Assembly (NCBI RefSeq): GCF_947493765.1
Contig: NZ_CANLSZ010000005.1
Location: forward strand, 147,981 to 211,980
Direction: 5' to 3'
DNA: 64,000 bases
DNA from: an uncultured Arthrobacter sp.
GTDB lineage: Bacteria; Actinomycetota; Actinomycetes; Actinomycetales; Micrococcaceae
Shown here one piece after another: positions 35,325 through 44,604 of the stretch. Both the position numbers and the translations under genes were made by a program. Positions within the stretch are counted from its first letter, which is position 1. Each line of letters begins with the position of its first letter. The notes below the pieces were generated by a model that saw only the letters and a list, made by a program, of their open reading frames with translations, had not been told where the DNA came from and made no database searches.

Positions 35325-37235
35325 GTGACGCAGGCTGGAAAGCACCGGAGCATGGCGAGGGTGCCAGGGCGCAGTCGGGGCGTACGTCGTACGAAGATGA
35401 ACGCGAGCCTCGCGATGGTGGTCTGCTTCGTCGGCTTCCAGGGCGTCGTCCCGCAGTCGTGGGAGTCCGCCGATGCCATGGCGCGGGCTTCCGTGCAGAC
35501 GGACTCCTCCCTTCTCCGGCTCGACGACGCACTGTCGGCCACGGGGTCGGTCGGTTCCTCCCTGCTGGTTCCCCTCCGCTACGCCGATGCCCTCGACGCG
35601 ACGAAGCCGCGGGAGCAGGCGCCGTCGTCGGGCACCTCCGCTGCTGCCGGTGCGCTCCTCACCGATCTCTCCGCTGCCGTCCAGCGGCCCGTCGCGGGCA
35701 CGCTGTTCGCCCCCCTCGGCGAACTCACCCCCACCTCGCCCTTCGGACCGCGGACGAGCCCCGTCACGGCGGAGGAGGGAGAGCTCCACACCGGCCAGGA
35801 CTTCGCAGCACCCTGCGGCACCCCGGTGTACGCGGCGGATGCCGGGGTGGTCCGCGGTGTCGGTTGGCATCAGTGGGGTGGCGGGAACCGTGTCGAGGTG
35901 GACCACGGCAACGGCCTCATCACCACGTACAACCATCTCCAGGGAATCTCCGTGGAGACGGGGGATGTGGTCGACGGCGGTGATCGAATCGCGGAGGTGG
36001 GCAGCAGCGGGTCGTCCACAGGCTGCCACCTGCATCTCGAGACGATCCTCGACGGCGGGCACGTGGACCCGGAGCGCTGGACGTACGTCCCCACGACGCA
36101 TCGCGACCGTCCCGGCGTGATGAAGGACTACACGCCCGGCGGTGCCGCCGCGTCCGCCGTCCCGGCCTGGGCGCAGTCGAGCACCCGGTCCGATCAGGTG
36201 TTCGCCACCGATCCGGGCGTCGTGCCGCCGCTCCTCGATCTTCAGCCGGTTCTCGGCGCAAGTCCCGGTGAGTTGCGCAGGCTGCTCCCGACCCCACCGC
36301 CCCGTGTCGCGGCCACGACGCCGCCGAGTGGCTCCCGCGGAGCATCGGCGTCCACCACCCCACCGGCGTCGAAGCCCGGCGCGAGAGTGAAAGCGTCGCC
36401 GGAGCAGTCGAAGCTCGTCGTGAAGAGGGAGGAGGCGCTCGCGCAGTCCAGGCCGACCACGACCTTGAAGCCGAAACCGTCCACGACGACGGAATCGACG
36501 ACGCAGTCCAGGCCGTCGAGGACCACCAAGCCGACGGAGACCGCGAAACCCGAGGCGACGAAGCCGCCGGTGACGTCGGAGCCGACGAGGACCACCAAGC
36601 CGAAGCCGGTGAGGACCACCGAGCCGAAGCCCGTGAAGACGACTGCGCCCAAGCCGACCGAGACGGCGAAGACCCCCGAGCCGAAGCCGGTGGAGCCGAC
36701 CAAGACGAGTACGCCCGAGCCCATCAAGACCACCGGGCAGAAGCCGGTGGAGACGACCGAGCCCGAGCCGACCAAGACGACGAAGCCCGAACCGACCAAG
36801 ACGACCGAGCCCGAGCCGACGAAGACGACCGAGCCCGCCGAGACCACGACGCCGGCAGAGCCGGTGGTCCAGCCGGAGGTCGTTCCCGAGGCGGGGACGG
36901 ACTCGTCGTGCAGCCCCGATGCCGCGGCGAAGACGGCGGCACAGTCAGCGGCAGGGGCAGAGCCAGAGCCAGCAGCAGGGGCAGAGCCCGCGGCAGGTAC
37001 CGGGCCGTTGGCAGCAGCCCCTGCGCCCGGCGCAGGTCCCGGACATGTCGCGGGAGCACCGGGGGCAGAGCAGCCGGCGGATGCCGACGGCGCTGAGGAG
37101 ACGGCCTGCGACGACGCGGCGCCGGGCGACGCGTCGGGCAATCCCGATCCGGCGCAGGACCCGGCGCAGGACCCCGCGCCGGTCACCCCGGCCATGCCGG
37201 GAGCGCCGGCAGCGGCACCCCGCAACGAGGGCTGA
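35325..37235 (+). CDS. Secreted M23 metallopeptidase with a Thr/Pro/Lys repeat tail
   Basis: A 636-residue exported protein. A basic N terminus and hydrophobic stretch ([18 protein letters not shown]) form the signal. The LytM/M23 domain (about 120-250) keeps zinc ligands His155 and Asp159 (HTGQD) and the HLH at 235-237. From about residue 375 to 512 comes a low-complexity tail of KTTEPEPT and TKPEPTKT units, then an Ala/Pro/Gly-rich acidic end. Such tails usually span or bind the cell wall, suggesting a peptidoglycan hydrolase held in the wall. The GTG follows AAAAGGGGA. It separates the GAF regulator from its presumed target genes. Confidence 0.88.
   Translation: MTQAGKHRSMARVPGRSRGVRRTKMNASLAMVVCFVGFQGVVPQSWESADAMARASVQTDSSLLRLDDALSATGSVGSSLLVPLRYADALDATKPREQAPSSGTSAAAGALLTDLSAAVQRPVAGTLFAPLGELTPTSPFGPRTSPVTAEEGELHTGQDFAAPCGTPVYAADAGVVRGVGWHQWGGGNRVEVDHGNGLITTYNHLQGISVETGDVVDGGDRIAEVGSSGSSTGCHLHLETILDGGHVDPERWTYVPTTHRDRPGVMKDYTPGGAAASAVPAWAQSSTRSDQVFATDPGVVPPLLDLQPVLGASPGELRRLLPTPPPRVAATTPPSGSRGASASTTPPASKPGARVKASPEQSKLVVKREEALAQSRPTTTLKPKPSTTTESTTQSRPSRTTKPTETAKPEATKPPVTSEPTRTTKPKPVRTTEPKPVKTTAPKPTETAKTPEPKPVEPTKTSTPEPIKTTGQKPVETTEPEPTKTTKPEPTKTTEPEPTKTTEPAETTTPAEPVVQPEVVPEAGTDSSCSPDAAAKTAAQSAAGAEPEPAAGAEPAAGTGPLAAAPAPGAGPGHVAGAPGAEQPADADGAEETACDDAAPGDASGNPDPAQDPAQDPAPVTPAMPGAPAAAPRNEG
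36440..36860 (+). repeat. Coding repeats of the M23 tail
   Basis: In-frame, near-identical units encoding [16 protein letters not shown] and related segments repeat through this stretch. Units differ mainly by Glu/Lys exchange, giving a long charged Thr/Pro-rich linker. Confidence 0.8.
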
Positions 37236-37251
37236 GCGGAGCCCTCCTCCC

Positions 37252-37281
37252 GCGCCGGACCGGGATCGCCCGGTCCGGCGC
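37252..37281 (+). terminator. Hairpin after the M23 peptidase gene
   Basis: A perfect 13-bp stem (GCGCCGGACCGGG with CCCGGTCCGGCGC) closes on the loop ATCG. No T-tract follows, so termination strength is uncertain. Confidence 0.6.
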
Positions 37282-37371
37282 CCATGCAACGTCGATGCAA
37301 CCATCCGGCTCCTACGCTGTGGTCAGTGGACCGTACAGGTCCCTCACCCGCGGAATCCGAGGAGTTCGACA

Positions 37372-38895
37372 ATGACTGTTTATGCCCAGCCCGGCCAGGA
37401 CGGATCGAAGGTCTCTTTCAAGCCCAGGTACGAGAACTGGATCGGCGGTGAATGGGTGCCGCCGGCGAAGGGCCAGTACTTCGAGAACATCTCGCCCGTG
37501 ACCGGCAAGGTCTTCTGCGAGGTGGCCAGGGGCACCGCCGAGGACATCGACCTGGCCCTCGACGCAGCCCACAAGGCGGCTCCGGGATGGGGGAAGACCT
37601 CCGTCGCGGAACGGGCCTCCGTCCTGAACCGCATCGCGGACCGTATGGAGGAGAACCTGGAGATGCTCGCGGTCGCGGACTCCTGGGACAACGGCAAGCC
37701 GGTCCGGGAGGCCCTGGCCGCCGACATCCCGCTCGCCATCGACCACTTCCGCTATTTCGCGAGTGCCATCCGTGCCCAGGAGGGGCGCCTGTCGCAGCTC
37801 GACGAGGACATGACGGCGTACCACTACCACGAGCCCCTCGGCGTCGTCGGGCAGATCATCCCCTGGAACTTCCCGATCCTCATGGCCACCTGGAAGCTGG
37901 CGCCCGCGATCGCCGCAGGAAACGCCGTCGTGCTCAAGCCCGCCGAGCAGACCCCGGCGTCGATCCTCGTCCTCATGGAGCTGGTGAGCGACATCCTCCC
38001 CGCGGGCGTGCTGAACGTGGTCAACGGCTTCGGCGTGGAGGCGGGGAAGCCGCTCGCCTCGAGCAAGCGGATCCGGAAGATCGCCTTCACCGGCGAGACG
38101 ACCACCGGCAGGCTCATCAGCCAGTACGCCAGCCAGAATCTGATCCCCGTCACGCTGGAACTCGGCGGGAAGAGCCCGAACATCTTCTTCGCGGACGTCG
38201 CGGAGACCAACGACTCCTTCTACGACAAGGCCCTCGAGGGTTTCGCGCTCTTCGCGCTGAACCAGGGTGAGGTGTGCACCTGCCCGTCCCGCGCGCTCGT
38301 CCAGGGCTCCATCTACGACTCCTTCATGTCGGACGCGATCGCCCGGGTGGAGAAGATGGTGCAGGGGAATCCGCTGGACACGGAGACCCAGGTGGGCGCA
38401 CAGGCCTCCAACGACCAGCTGGAGAAGATCCTCTCCTACATGGACATCGGCCGGGAGGAGGGCGCCAAGGTGCTCATCGGCGGTGAACGGAACATGCTCG
38501 ACGGCGATCTCGCCGAGGGGTACTACGTGCAACCCACGGTGTTCGAGGGTACGAACAGGATGCGGGTGTTCCAGGAGGAGATCTTCGGTCCGGTGGTGTC
38601 GGTGGCGCGGTTCGACGACTACGCGGAGGCCATGGAGATCGCCAACGACACCCTCTACGGCCTCGGTGCCGGCGTCTGGTCCCGGAACGGCAATGTCGCC
38701 TACCGGGCCGGCCGCGAGATCCAGGCGGGCCGGGTGTGGGTGAACAACTACCACGCCTACCCGGCGGGAGCTGCGTTCGGAGGGTACAAGTCCTCCGGTA
38801 TCGGCCGGGAGAACCACGCCATGATGCTCGATCACTACCAGCAGACCAAGAACCTCCTGGTCAGCTACTCGGAATCCAAGCTCGGGTTCTTCTAG
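37372..38895 (+). CDS. Aldehyde dehydrogenase, AcoD/ExaC type
   Basis: This 507-residue class of NAD-dependent dehydrogenase oxidises acetaldehyde and similar short aldehydes. It shows [17 protein letters not shown] at the N terminus, [36 protein letters not shown] with the general-base Glu, and [18 protein letters not shown], in which the catalytic Cys sits in the GEVCTCPSR context typical of AcoD. The ATG follows GAGGAG. A DUF779 gene follows immediately and a GAF regulator lies upstream, the arrangement known for acetaldehyde dehydrogenases. Confidence 0.93.
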   Translation: MTVYAQPGQDGSKVSFKPRYENWIGGEWVPPAKGQYFENISPVTGKVFCEVARGTAEDIDLALDAAHKAAPGWGKTSVAERASVLNRIADRMEENLEMLAVADSWDNGKPVREALAADIPLAIDHFRYFASAIRAQEGRLSQLDEDMTAYHYHEPLGVVGQIIPWNFPILMATWKLAPAIAAGNAVVLKPAEQTPASILVLMELVSDILPAGVLNVVNGFGVEAGKPLASSKRIRKIAFTGETTTGRLISQYASQNLIPVTLELGGKSPNIFFADVAETNDSFYDKALEGFALFALNQGEVCTCPSRALVQGSIYDSFMSDAIARVEKMVQGNPLDTETQVGAQASNDQLEKILSYMDIGREEGAKVLIGGERNMLDGDLAEGYYVQPTVFEGTNRMRVFQEEIFGPVVSVARFDDYAEAMEIANDTLYGLGAGVWSRNGNVAYRAGREIQAGRVWVNNYHAYPAGAAFGGYKSSGIGRENHAMMLDHYQQTKNLLVSYSESKLGFF

Positions 38896-38909
38896 GTGAT
38901 GGGGACACC

Positions 38910-39308
38910 ATGACCGTCGAGGCATCGGTGACCATCCCGGGGGAGACCTTCTCCCGGGTGGCGCTCACCAGGAGCGCCGTCGGGTTGCTGGACAAGCTGT
39001 GGCTCCTCCACGGACCCCTGATGTTTCACCAGTCCGGCGGCTGCTGCGACGGCTCGTCGCCGATGTGCTATCCGGCGGGCGAGTTCATCACGGCCGAGGC
39101 CGACGTGCTCCTCGGCGTCCTCGACATCTCCGCGGGGACGCCCGGCGCCGATCCCCGGCCGATCGAGTTCTGGATGTCGCGGGAGCAGTTCGAGTACTGG
39201 CGCCACACGCATCTGACGGTCGACGTGGTGCCGGGGCGGGGGAGCGGGTTCTCCGTCGAGGCGCCGGAGGGGAAGAGATTCCTCATCCGGTCCCGGCTGA
39301 TGGACTGA
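38910..39308 (+). CDS. DUF779 protein
   Basis: The 132-residue protein matches the DUF779 family: GPLMFHQSGGCCDGSSPMCYPAGEF with its Cys-Cys and Cys, DVLLGVLDI, and PIEFWMSREQFEYWRHTHLTVDVVPGRGSGFSVEAPEGKRFLIRSR. The function is unknown; it is regularly encoded after AcoD-type aldehyde dehydrogenases and may serve the same pathway. The conserved cysteines and histidines could bind a metal, which is inference. It starts 14 bases after the dehydrogenase stop and ends before a bidirectional hairpin. Confidence 0.9.
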   Translation: MTVEASVTIPGETFSRVALTRSAVGLLDKLWLLHGPLMFHQSGGCCDGSSPMCYPAGEFITAEADVLLGVLDISAGTPGADPRPIEFWMSREQFEYWRHTHLTVDVVPGRGSGFSVEAPEGKRFLIRSRLMD

Positions 39309-39718
39309 CCGGCTTCCGCACAGGCATCGTCTCCGCGGGATCGCGGACGGCAGGGCCCCGGCGGATCGTCGTATCCGCCGGGGCCCTGCCGTCCCCGTGT
39401 TCCGTCGGGCCGGCGTCATGCTCCGGATCCACGGCGAGCACGACGCCGAGCAGATCGGTGATCGCGTGGCCGAGTCTCGGGTCCACGAGCTCGTAGCGGG
39501 AGCGCCGGCCCTCGGGTACGAAGACCACGAGGCCGCACCCGCGCAGGCAGGAGAGGTGGTTGGACAGGCTCTGCCTGCTGACACCGAGGAGGGCGGCGAG
39601 CTCGCTGGGGTACGCCGGGGCATCCCGCAAGGGCCACCAGGATGCGGACCCGCGTCGGATCCGACAGGGCCGTCCCCACGCGCTCCAGGACCGACGTCGA
39701 GGTCAGGGCATGCAGCAT
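39283..39718 (-). pseudogene. ArsR/SmtB-family metal sensor (CmtR-like), frameshifted
   Basis: The N-terminal part (MLHALTSTSVLERVGTALSDPTRVRILVAL) and the remainder (RDAPAYPSELAALLGVSRQSLSNHLSCLRGCGLVVFVPEGRRSRYELVDP) lie in different frames. One extra base in the AA run at 39629-39630 explains the break. CLRGC matches the Cys57/Cys61 pair of mycobacterial CmtR, a Cd/Pb sensor. The third CmtR cysteine is not obvious: the tail reads AVDPEHDAG. The start overlaps the CDF stop as TGATG, so it would normally regulate that exporter. The second frame runs on through the hairpin at 39345. A real mutation and a sequencing error both fit. Confidence 0.8.
39345..39394. terminator. Bidirectional terminator, 22-bp perfect stem
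   Basis: Two 22-base arms beginning GGACGGCAGGGCCCC pair perfectly around the 6-base loop CGTCGT. It lies between the stop of DUF779 and the end of the regulator frame and can serve both strands. Confidence 0.8.
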
Positions 39719-40638
39719 CAGTGTGCGAGTTCCGTCTCGTGGGGGACATGCCCCAGGGGCTCGATCTGGAAGGTGCAGTGATCGATGCCCACCTCGAAGT
39801 GCTCGCTCACGCACTCCTGGAGCTGATCGAGCACGGTGTGGGCGGAGCCGTCCCGATAGCACTCGTCGTCCACCACCACGTGCGCCGTGAGGACCGGAAG
39901 TCCGGTGGCAATCTGGGTGATGTGCAGGTCATGGACGTCGCGGACCCGGGGCAGGCGCGCGAGATGCGCCCGGACGGCATCGAGATCGATGCCCACCGGA
40001 GTGGACTCGAGCAGGACGTCGATGGTCTCGCGCAGCAGCTTGACGGTCCGCGGGATGATCAGGGCGCCGATGAGCAGGGCTACGAGGGCATCGGCGCGCA
40101 TCCAGCCGGTGAGCGTGATGACGACGGCCGCGACGATCACGGCCACCGAGCCGAGGGCGTCATTGAGCACCTCGAGGAAGGCCGCCCTCAGGTTGAAGCT
40201 GGCCGCCCGGTGCCGCGACAGCAGGCCCAGGGCCACCAGATTTCCCAGGAGACCGACGACGCCGAAGACGATCATCTCCGGGGCGGCGACGTCCTCCGGG
40301 ACGATCAGGCGCTTGACCCCCTCGACCAGTACATAGGCGCCGACGGCCAGGAGGAAGGCTGCCTGGAGCAGGGCCGCGATCACCTCGGCACGGCGGAAAC
40401 CCCAGGAACGCCTCGCCGTGGCCGGGCGGATCGCCAGGGTCGCGGCACCGAGGGCGATGGCCAGCCCTGCAGCGTCCGTGAGGACGTGGACGGAGTCGAA
40501 GAGCAGGGCAAGGCTCCCCGTCCACAGGGCCCCGATGATCTGCAGGACGAAGACGAGGAGCGTGATGCCCAGGGCCCCGGCCAGGGGTCCGCGACGCGAA
40601 CTCGAGGTGTGATGCTGATGGGCCGCCATGCCTCCCAC
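39718..40638 (-). CDS. Cation diffusion facilitator (metal exporter)
   Basis: A 306-residue CDF protein with six helices. The helix II metal site is SVHVLTDAAGLAIAL, and the helix V site is EVLNDALGSVAVIVAA, in which the usual His is replaced by Glu-Val-Leu-Asn. The cytoplasmic C-terminal domain has VRDVHDLHITQIATGLPVLTAHVVVDD. It exports Zn, Cd or similar divalent metals by proton antiport. The GTG start precedes an ATG three codons later, either possible. The coupled CmtR-like gene downstream suggests metal control. It is divergent from a TetR gene. Confidence 0.9.
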   Translation of the reverse strand: MGGMAAHQHHTSSSRRGPLAGALGITLLVFVLQIIGALWTGSLALLFDSVHVLTDAAGLAIALGAATLAIRPATARRSWGFRRAEVIAALLQAAFLLAVGAYVLVEGVKRLIVPEDVAAPEMIVFGVVGLLGNLVALGLLSRHRAASFNLRAAFLEVLNDALGSVAVIVAAVVITLTGWMRADALVALLIGALIIPRTVKLLRETIDVLLESTPVGIDLDAVRAHLARLPRVRDVHDLHITQIATGLPVLTAHVVVDDECYRDGSAHTVLDQLQECVSEHFEVGIDHCTFQIEPLGHVPHETELAH

Positions 40639-40667
40639 AGTACAGTCTCAGCTGAACCCATGCTTTG

Positions 40668-40682
40668 TTGCACGGAGTGCAA
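40668..40682 (+). promoter_or_regulatory. Operator-like palindrome before the TetR gene
   Basis: TTGCAC-GGA-GTGCAA is a perfect 6-3-6 inverted repeat 21 bases before the TetR start, with another TTGCA half-site at 40685. It is a likely autoregulatory site that could also cover the divergent CDF promoter. Confidence 0.6.
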
Positions 40683-40703
40683 AAATTGCAGTATTCTGGA
40701 GCA

Positions 40704-41375
40704 GTGCTGAAGGCAAACCACCACGCCGAGCCCCTGGGCCGCCGTGAACAAAACAAGATCGACACCCGTCAGGCCATCGCGGACGCGGCGTTCGAGCTGG
40801 CACGGTCCGTCGGACCGGGTGCCTTCACCGTCGACCAGGTCGTGGAGCGCGCGGGAGTCTCCCGGCGCACGTTCTTCAACTACTTCCCGAGTGCCGAGGA
40901 CGCCCTGACGGTCCGGATGGACCTGTTCATCGACCTGGCCCTGGGCGTCTTCGAGCAGCTCCCCGCGGACGAACCGCTGTTCGGTGCGATCATCCGCGCC
41001 TTCACCGAGACGACGCGGATGGAGGGGTTGTCCCAGCACGGCGAACTGTTCCGCATGGCGGGTGCCGACCCCGATCTGCTGAGGGCCCAGTTGCATTCCT
41101 GGGAGCGGGCGGAGGCGAGGATCGCCGAGGCCCTGCGCGCCAGACTCGGTACCGCTGCGTCCGAGCTCTACCTGACGGCGCTCGTGGGCTGCGTGATGTC
41201 CAGCACCAGGGCCGCCCTGCGCGACTGGGCCGTGCACACGCCGCCATCGGCCGCCGACTCGGGCAGGCAACTCGAGGCTCGGATCCTCGCCGCCCTGACG
41301 ATGCTGCGCGACGGCTTCGCCGATCCGGGTGCGCTGATCACGCCGCATCCCCCGGACACTCCTGCCCGTTCCTGA
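40704..41375 (+). CDS. TetR-family regulator of the MMPL exporter
   Basis: The 223-residue protein has a TetR DNA-binding domain at residues 15-65 (IADAAFELARSVGPGAFTVDQVVERAGVSRRTFFNYFPSAEDALTV). The C-terminal half resembles drug-exporter regulators. I chose a GTG with GGAG upstream because a GTG at 40677 falls inside the operator-like palindrome. The MMPL gene begins 45 bases downstream in the same direction, so the TetR protein probably represses both its own gene and the exporter. Confidence 0.88.
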   Translation: MLKANHHAEPLGRREQNKIDTRQAIADAAFELARSVGPGAFTVDQVVERAGVSRRTFFNYFPSAEDALTVRMDLFIDLALGVFEQLPADEPLFGAIIRAFTETTRMEGLSQHGELFRMAGADPDLLRAQLHSWERAEARIAEALRARLGTAASELYLTALVGCVMSSTRAALRDWAVHTPPSAADSGRQLEARILAALTMLRDGFADPGALITPHPPDTPARS

Positions 41376-41420
41376 TTCTCCGTCCCCTTCCCGTCCGTTT
41401 CTCCCCGCAAGGATCACTCC

Positions 41421-44009
41421 ATGGCTTTTCTGCTCTATCGGCTCGGCTCGTTCGCCTATCGGAGGCGATGGTGGGTCATCTCCGCCTGGCTGGCGATCAT
41501 GCTCGCCGTCGGCGGGGCAGCCGCTGCGTTCTCCGGCACGCTCACGAACAACTTCTCGATCCCCGGCACCGAGTCCCAGCGCATCTCCGACCGGCTGAAG
41601 GACGAACTGCCCGAGGCCGTGGGAGGTACGGGCACCGTGGTGTTCACCACGGACGACGGCTCGGAGTTCTCGGCCGAGCAGCAGGACGAGGTGCAGGCCG
41701 TCCTCGCCTCCATCGCCGGGTTCGACGGCATACGTGGGGTCGTCGATCCGTTCGACGTGGCAGCGCAGGTGTCCTCGGGCCGGGAGGAGATCGAGTCCGG
41801 GCGCGCGGAGCTCGAGGCCAGCGAGCAGAAGCTCACGAGCGGCGAGGAGCAGCTCGAGCAGGGCCAGGCCGAGCTCGACGAGCAGCGGTCCCAGTTCGAG
41901 AGTGCCCGCGACCAGCTTCCGGCAGCGAGGGAGGCGGCCACGGAGCGGCAGCTCGAGCAGGGCCAGGCCGAGCTCGATGCCAGCAGGGCCGAACTCGAGT
42001 CCGGCCGCGAGCAGTTCGAGTCGGGTACCACCGAACTCGATCAGGCCCAGCGGCAGCTCGAGGCCACGTCCGGGGTGAGCCTGCTCTCCGATGACGGCTC
42101 CGCAGCCGTCGCGAACGTCCAGTTCGACGGGCAGATCAACGGCGTCTCCCCGGAGCTCCGCGAGAAGGTGCAGGAGACAGCGGCCGAGGCCGACTCGGCC
42201 GGCGTCACGGTCGACTTCAGCAAGGAGATCGTCGAGGACGTCTCCGGCATCGCCGGCGCCGCCGAACTCATCGGCCTGGCCGTCGCCGCGATCGTCCTGA
42301 TCCTGATGCTCGGGACGCTCGTCGCTGCCGGTCTGCCACTGCTGATGGCCGTGGTCGGTGTGGGTGTGGGTGTGGGCATCACCTTCGCCCTCTCCGGCGT
42401 CATCGAGATGAACAGCATCTCGCCCGTCCTGGCCCTGATGCTCGGCCTGGCCGTGGGGATCGACTACTCCCTTTTCATCGTCAACCGCCACAGGACCCAG
42501 CTGCTCCGCGGCATGGACCTGCGGGAGTCCATCGCCCGGGCCACGGGAACCGCGGGTAACGCCGTCCTCTTCGCAGGGATCACCGTCGTCGTGGCCCTCG
42601 CCGCGCTCGCCGTACCCGGTCTGCCCTTCCTGACGGTGATGGGTCTGTCCGCGGCCGGAACGGTCGCGGCCGCCGTGCTCGTGGCGCTCACCCTGACGCC
42701 GGCCATGCTCGCCGTGATCGGGCGGCGGATCGTGTCGAAGCGCCGCTGGGCGCGGGGGAACGGCGGGAAGCACTCCGCCACGGCGCCCGTCGAGGGCCAG
42801 GATCCCACGGAGGCCGCCGACGAGAGGGCCGCCAAGGGCGCTGGTTGGGGCGGGATCGCCACCCGGAAGCCGATCCTCACGGTCCTCGCCGGCGTGGTCC
42901 TGCTCGGGGTGATCGCCATCCCGGCCACGCAGCTGCGTGTCGGACTGCCCGACGGCGGTGCCGAGCCGGCCGACTCCACCGCGTACCAGGCGTACACCAC
43001 CATCGGCGACAAGTTCGGTGAGGGGACGAACGGCCCGTTGATCGTGGTCGGGTCCTTCCCCGAGACACAGGACGAGACCGAACTGACCGCGCTCCAGCTG
43101 GATGTCAACGACCTCCTGCTGGACGTCGACAACGTCGCGGCCTCGGTGCCGGCCACCCTCAGCGAGGACGGTCGGACGGGTATCTTCCAGGTCATCCCGG
43201 AGGAAGGCCCGTCGAGCGAGAGCACGGAGAACCTGGTGCGCGACCTGCGCTCCGCCTCGGACAGCATCGAGGAGCAGACCGGCGTGCCGGTCGCCGTCAC
43301 GGGTCAGACAGCCGCGAACATCGACGTGTCGGAGAAGCTCGTCCAGGCGCTGCCGCCCTACCTCGGCATCGTCGTCGGGCTGTCCCTGATCCTGCTGCTG
43401 CTCGTCTTCCGCTCCATCCTCGTGCCGGTCATCGCGACGGCGGGCTTCCTGCTCTCCCTGCTGGCCAGCTTCGGAGCCACGGTCGCCATCTATCAGTGGG
43501 GGTGGCTCGGCAGCCTCTTCGCGGTCTCCAACCCCGGGCCCATCCTGAGCTTCCTGCCCATCATCCTGATCGGCGTGCTCTTCGGCCTCGCGATGGACTA
43601 CCAGATGTTCCTGGTCTCGGGCATGCGGGAGGCCTTCGTGCACGGTGCCGATCCCAGGGCGGCGGTGCGCATCGGATTCAGCCACGGCGCACGGGTCGTC
43701 ACCGCCGCGGCCATCATCATGGTCTCGGTGTTCGCCGGCTTCGTCTTCTCGGAGCTCGCCATGGTGCGTCCCATCGGGTTCGGGCTCGCGTTCGGCGTCC
43801 TCCTGGACGCGTTCGTGGTCCGCATGACGCTCATCCCGGCGGCCATGTACCTGCTGGGCAGGCACGCCTGGTGGCTGCCGGCCTGGCTGGAGCGCATCCT
43901 GCCGGATGTCGACGTCGAGGGCGCCAAGCTGGAGCGTGGGGAGCCGGCCACGCCAAAGCGCGGCGAGGACGACGCAGAGCTGGAGCGCGGAGAGAAGGTC
44001 TCCGTCTAG
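41421..44009 (+). CDS. MMPL/RND-superfamily exporter
   Basis: An 862-residue protein with two six-helix MMPL modules (about 1-400 and 490-830). Each has a family motif: ALMLGLAVGIDYSLFIVNRHRTQLLRG and IGVLFGLAMDYQMFLVSGMREAFVHGADP. The first extracytoplasmic loop (about 115-220) is predicted coiled coil rich in ELEQGQAELD-type heptads. Actinobacterial MMPL proteins export lipids or drugs by proton exchange. TetR control points to an inducible efflux role; the substrate is unknown. The C-terminal tail is charged. Confidence 0.92.
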   Translation: MAFLLYRLGSFAYRRRWWVISAWLAIMLAVGGAAAAFSGTLTNNFSIPGTESQRISDRLKDELPEAVGGTGTVVFTTDDGSEFSAEQQDEVQAVLASIAGFDGIRGVVDPFDVAAQVSSGREEIESGRAELEASEQKLTSGEEQLEQGQAELDEQRSQFESARDQLPAAREAATERQLEQGQAELDASRAELESGREQFESGTTELDQAQRQLEATSGVSLLSDDGSAAVANVQFDGQINGVSPELREKVQETAAEADSAGVTVDFSKEIVEDVSGIAGAAELIGLAVAAIVLILMLGTLVAAGLPLLMAVVGVGVGVGITFALSGVIEMNSISPVLALMLGLAVGIDYSLFIVNRHRTQLLRGMDLRESIARATGTAGNAVLFAGITVVVALAALAVPGLPFLTVMGLSAAGTVAAAVLVALTLTPAMLAVIGRRIVSKRRWARGNGGKHSATAPVEGQDPTEAADERAAKGAGWGGIATRKPILTVLAGVVLLGVIAIPATQLRVGLPDGGAEPADSTAYQAYTTIGDKFGEGTNGPLIVVGSFPETQDETELTALQLDVNDLLLDVDNVAASVPATLSEDGRTGIFQVIPEEGPSSESTENLVRDLRSASDSIEEQTGVPVAVTGQTAANIDVSEKLVQALPPYLGIVVGLSLILLLLVFRSILVPVIATAGFLLSLLASFGATVAIYQWGWLGSLFAVSNPGPILSFLPIILIGVLFGLAMDYQMFLVSGMREAFVHGADPRAAVRIGFSHGARVVTAAAIIMVSVFAGFVFSELAMVRPIGFGLAFGVLLDAFVVRMTLIPAAMYLLGRHAWWLPAWLERILPDVDVEGAKLERGEPATPKRGEDDAELERGEKVSV

Positions 44010-44034
44010 CACTGCCCTTCGGCCGGCGCCGAAC

Positions 44035-44074
44035 GATGCGTGCCCGGGAGGCTCGATCCTCCCGGGCACGCATC
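44035..44074. terminator. Bidirectional terminator between MMPL and STAS-like genes
   Basis: A perfect 17-bp stem (GATGCGTGCCCGGGAGG with its complement) closes on the loop CTCGAT. It lies exactly between the two convergent genes. Confidence 0.85.
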
Positions 44075-44076
44075 CG

Positions 44077-44463
44077 TCACCGGAGCGGCGGACCCTCCAG
44101 CGTGGGCTGGGACCTCAGCCAGGACCGGGCCGGTGCCTCGGTGGCGAAGTACCCCACGGGGAAGGGCGGCTCGTACACCTCGAGATACAGATCGACCAGC
44201 GGCTGGTCGAGGACCGAGGGTCCCACGAGCGCGACGGCGGAGAGCTGGACGTGCTTGGCGAAGTAGGCCAGCACGTCCTGGCGCAGTGACGTCATCTCGT
44301 TCAGGAGCATCAGCAGATGGACGCGCCGACGTGGCTGCACGCGGCGGATCTCCCCGGTCAGGAGCGCGCCGTCGATGTGGCGGAGCACGATGGTCGGCGC
44401 CCACTCCACCCGGACCAGGTTCTCCTGCTCGACCGTCAGCGAGAATCGTCGTTCCGCTCCCAT
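44077..44463 (-). CDS. Small STAS/SpoIIAA-like protein
   Basis: The 128-residue product has VRVEWAPTIVLRHIDGALLTGEIRRVQ, HLLMLLNEMTSLRQDVLAYFAKH, and VQLSAVALVGPSVLDQPLVDLYLEVYEPPFPVGYFATEAPARSWLRS. The alternating beta-alpha pattern ending in an FxxxAxAxxWL element resembles the STAS or SpoIIAA-like DUF7793 proteins of Arthrobacter. A cytoplasmic regulatory role is a family-level guess. It stands alone, convergent with the MMPL gene. Confidence 0.65.
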   Translation of the reverse strand: MGAERRFSLTVEQENLVRVEWAPTIVLRHIDGALLTGEIRRVQPRRRVHLLMLLNEMTSLRQDVLAYFAKHVQLSAVALVGPSVLDQPLVDLYLEVYEPPFPVGYFATEAPARSWLRSQPTLEGPPLR

Positions 44464-44604
44464 GGCTGCCGCCCCCCTTTCGACGAGTCTAGTGACCGGT
44501 GGGGCCCGTCCCAAGAGTTGGCGCAGCAGAGCGTCGATCAGGTCGGGGCAACCCGCGACGGCGCCCGGCGGATCCCGGACGGCGACGTCCACTACAGTGC
44601 TCGA

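Noticed and set aside
36919..37371. N-terminal extension of the aldehyde dehydrogenase frame into the M23 gene
   Set aside because: The added residues are Arg/Gln-rich and overlap the peptidase tail, while the ATG at 37372 has a good ribosome site and the family N terminus.
40380..44069. A 1229-codon reverse-strand frame opposite the MMPL and TetR genes
   Set aside because: It mirrors conserved genes on the other strand and has a biased His/Arg/Glu/Asp composition with no domain signature.
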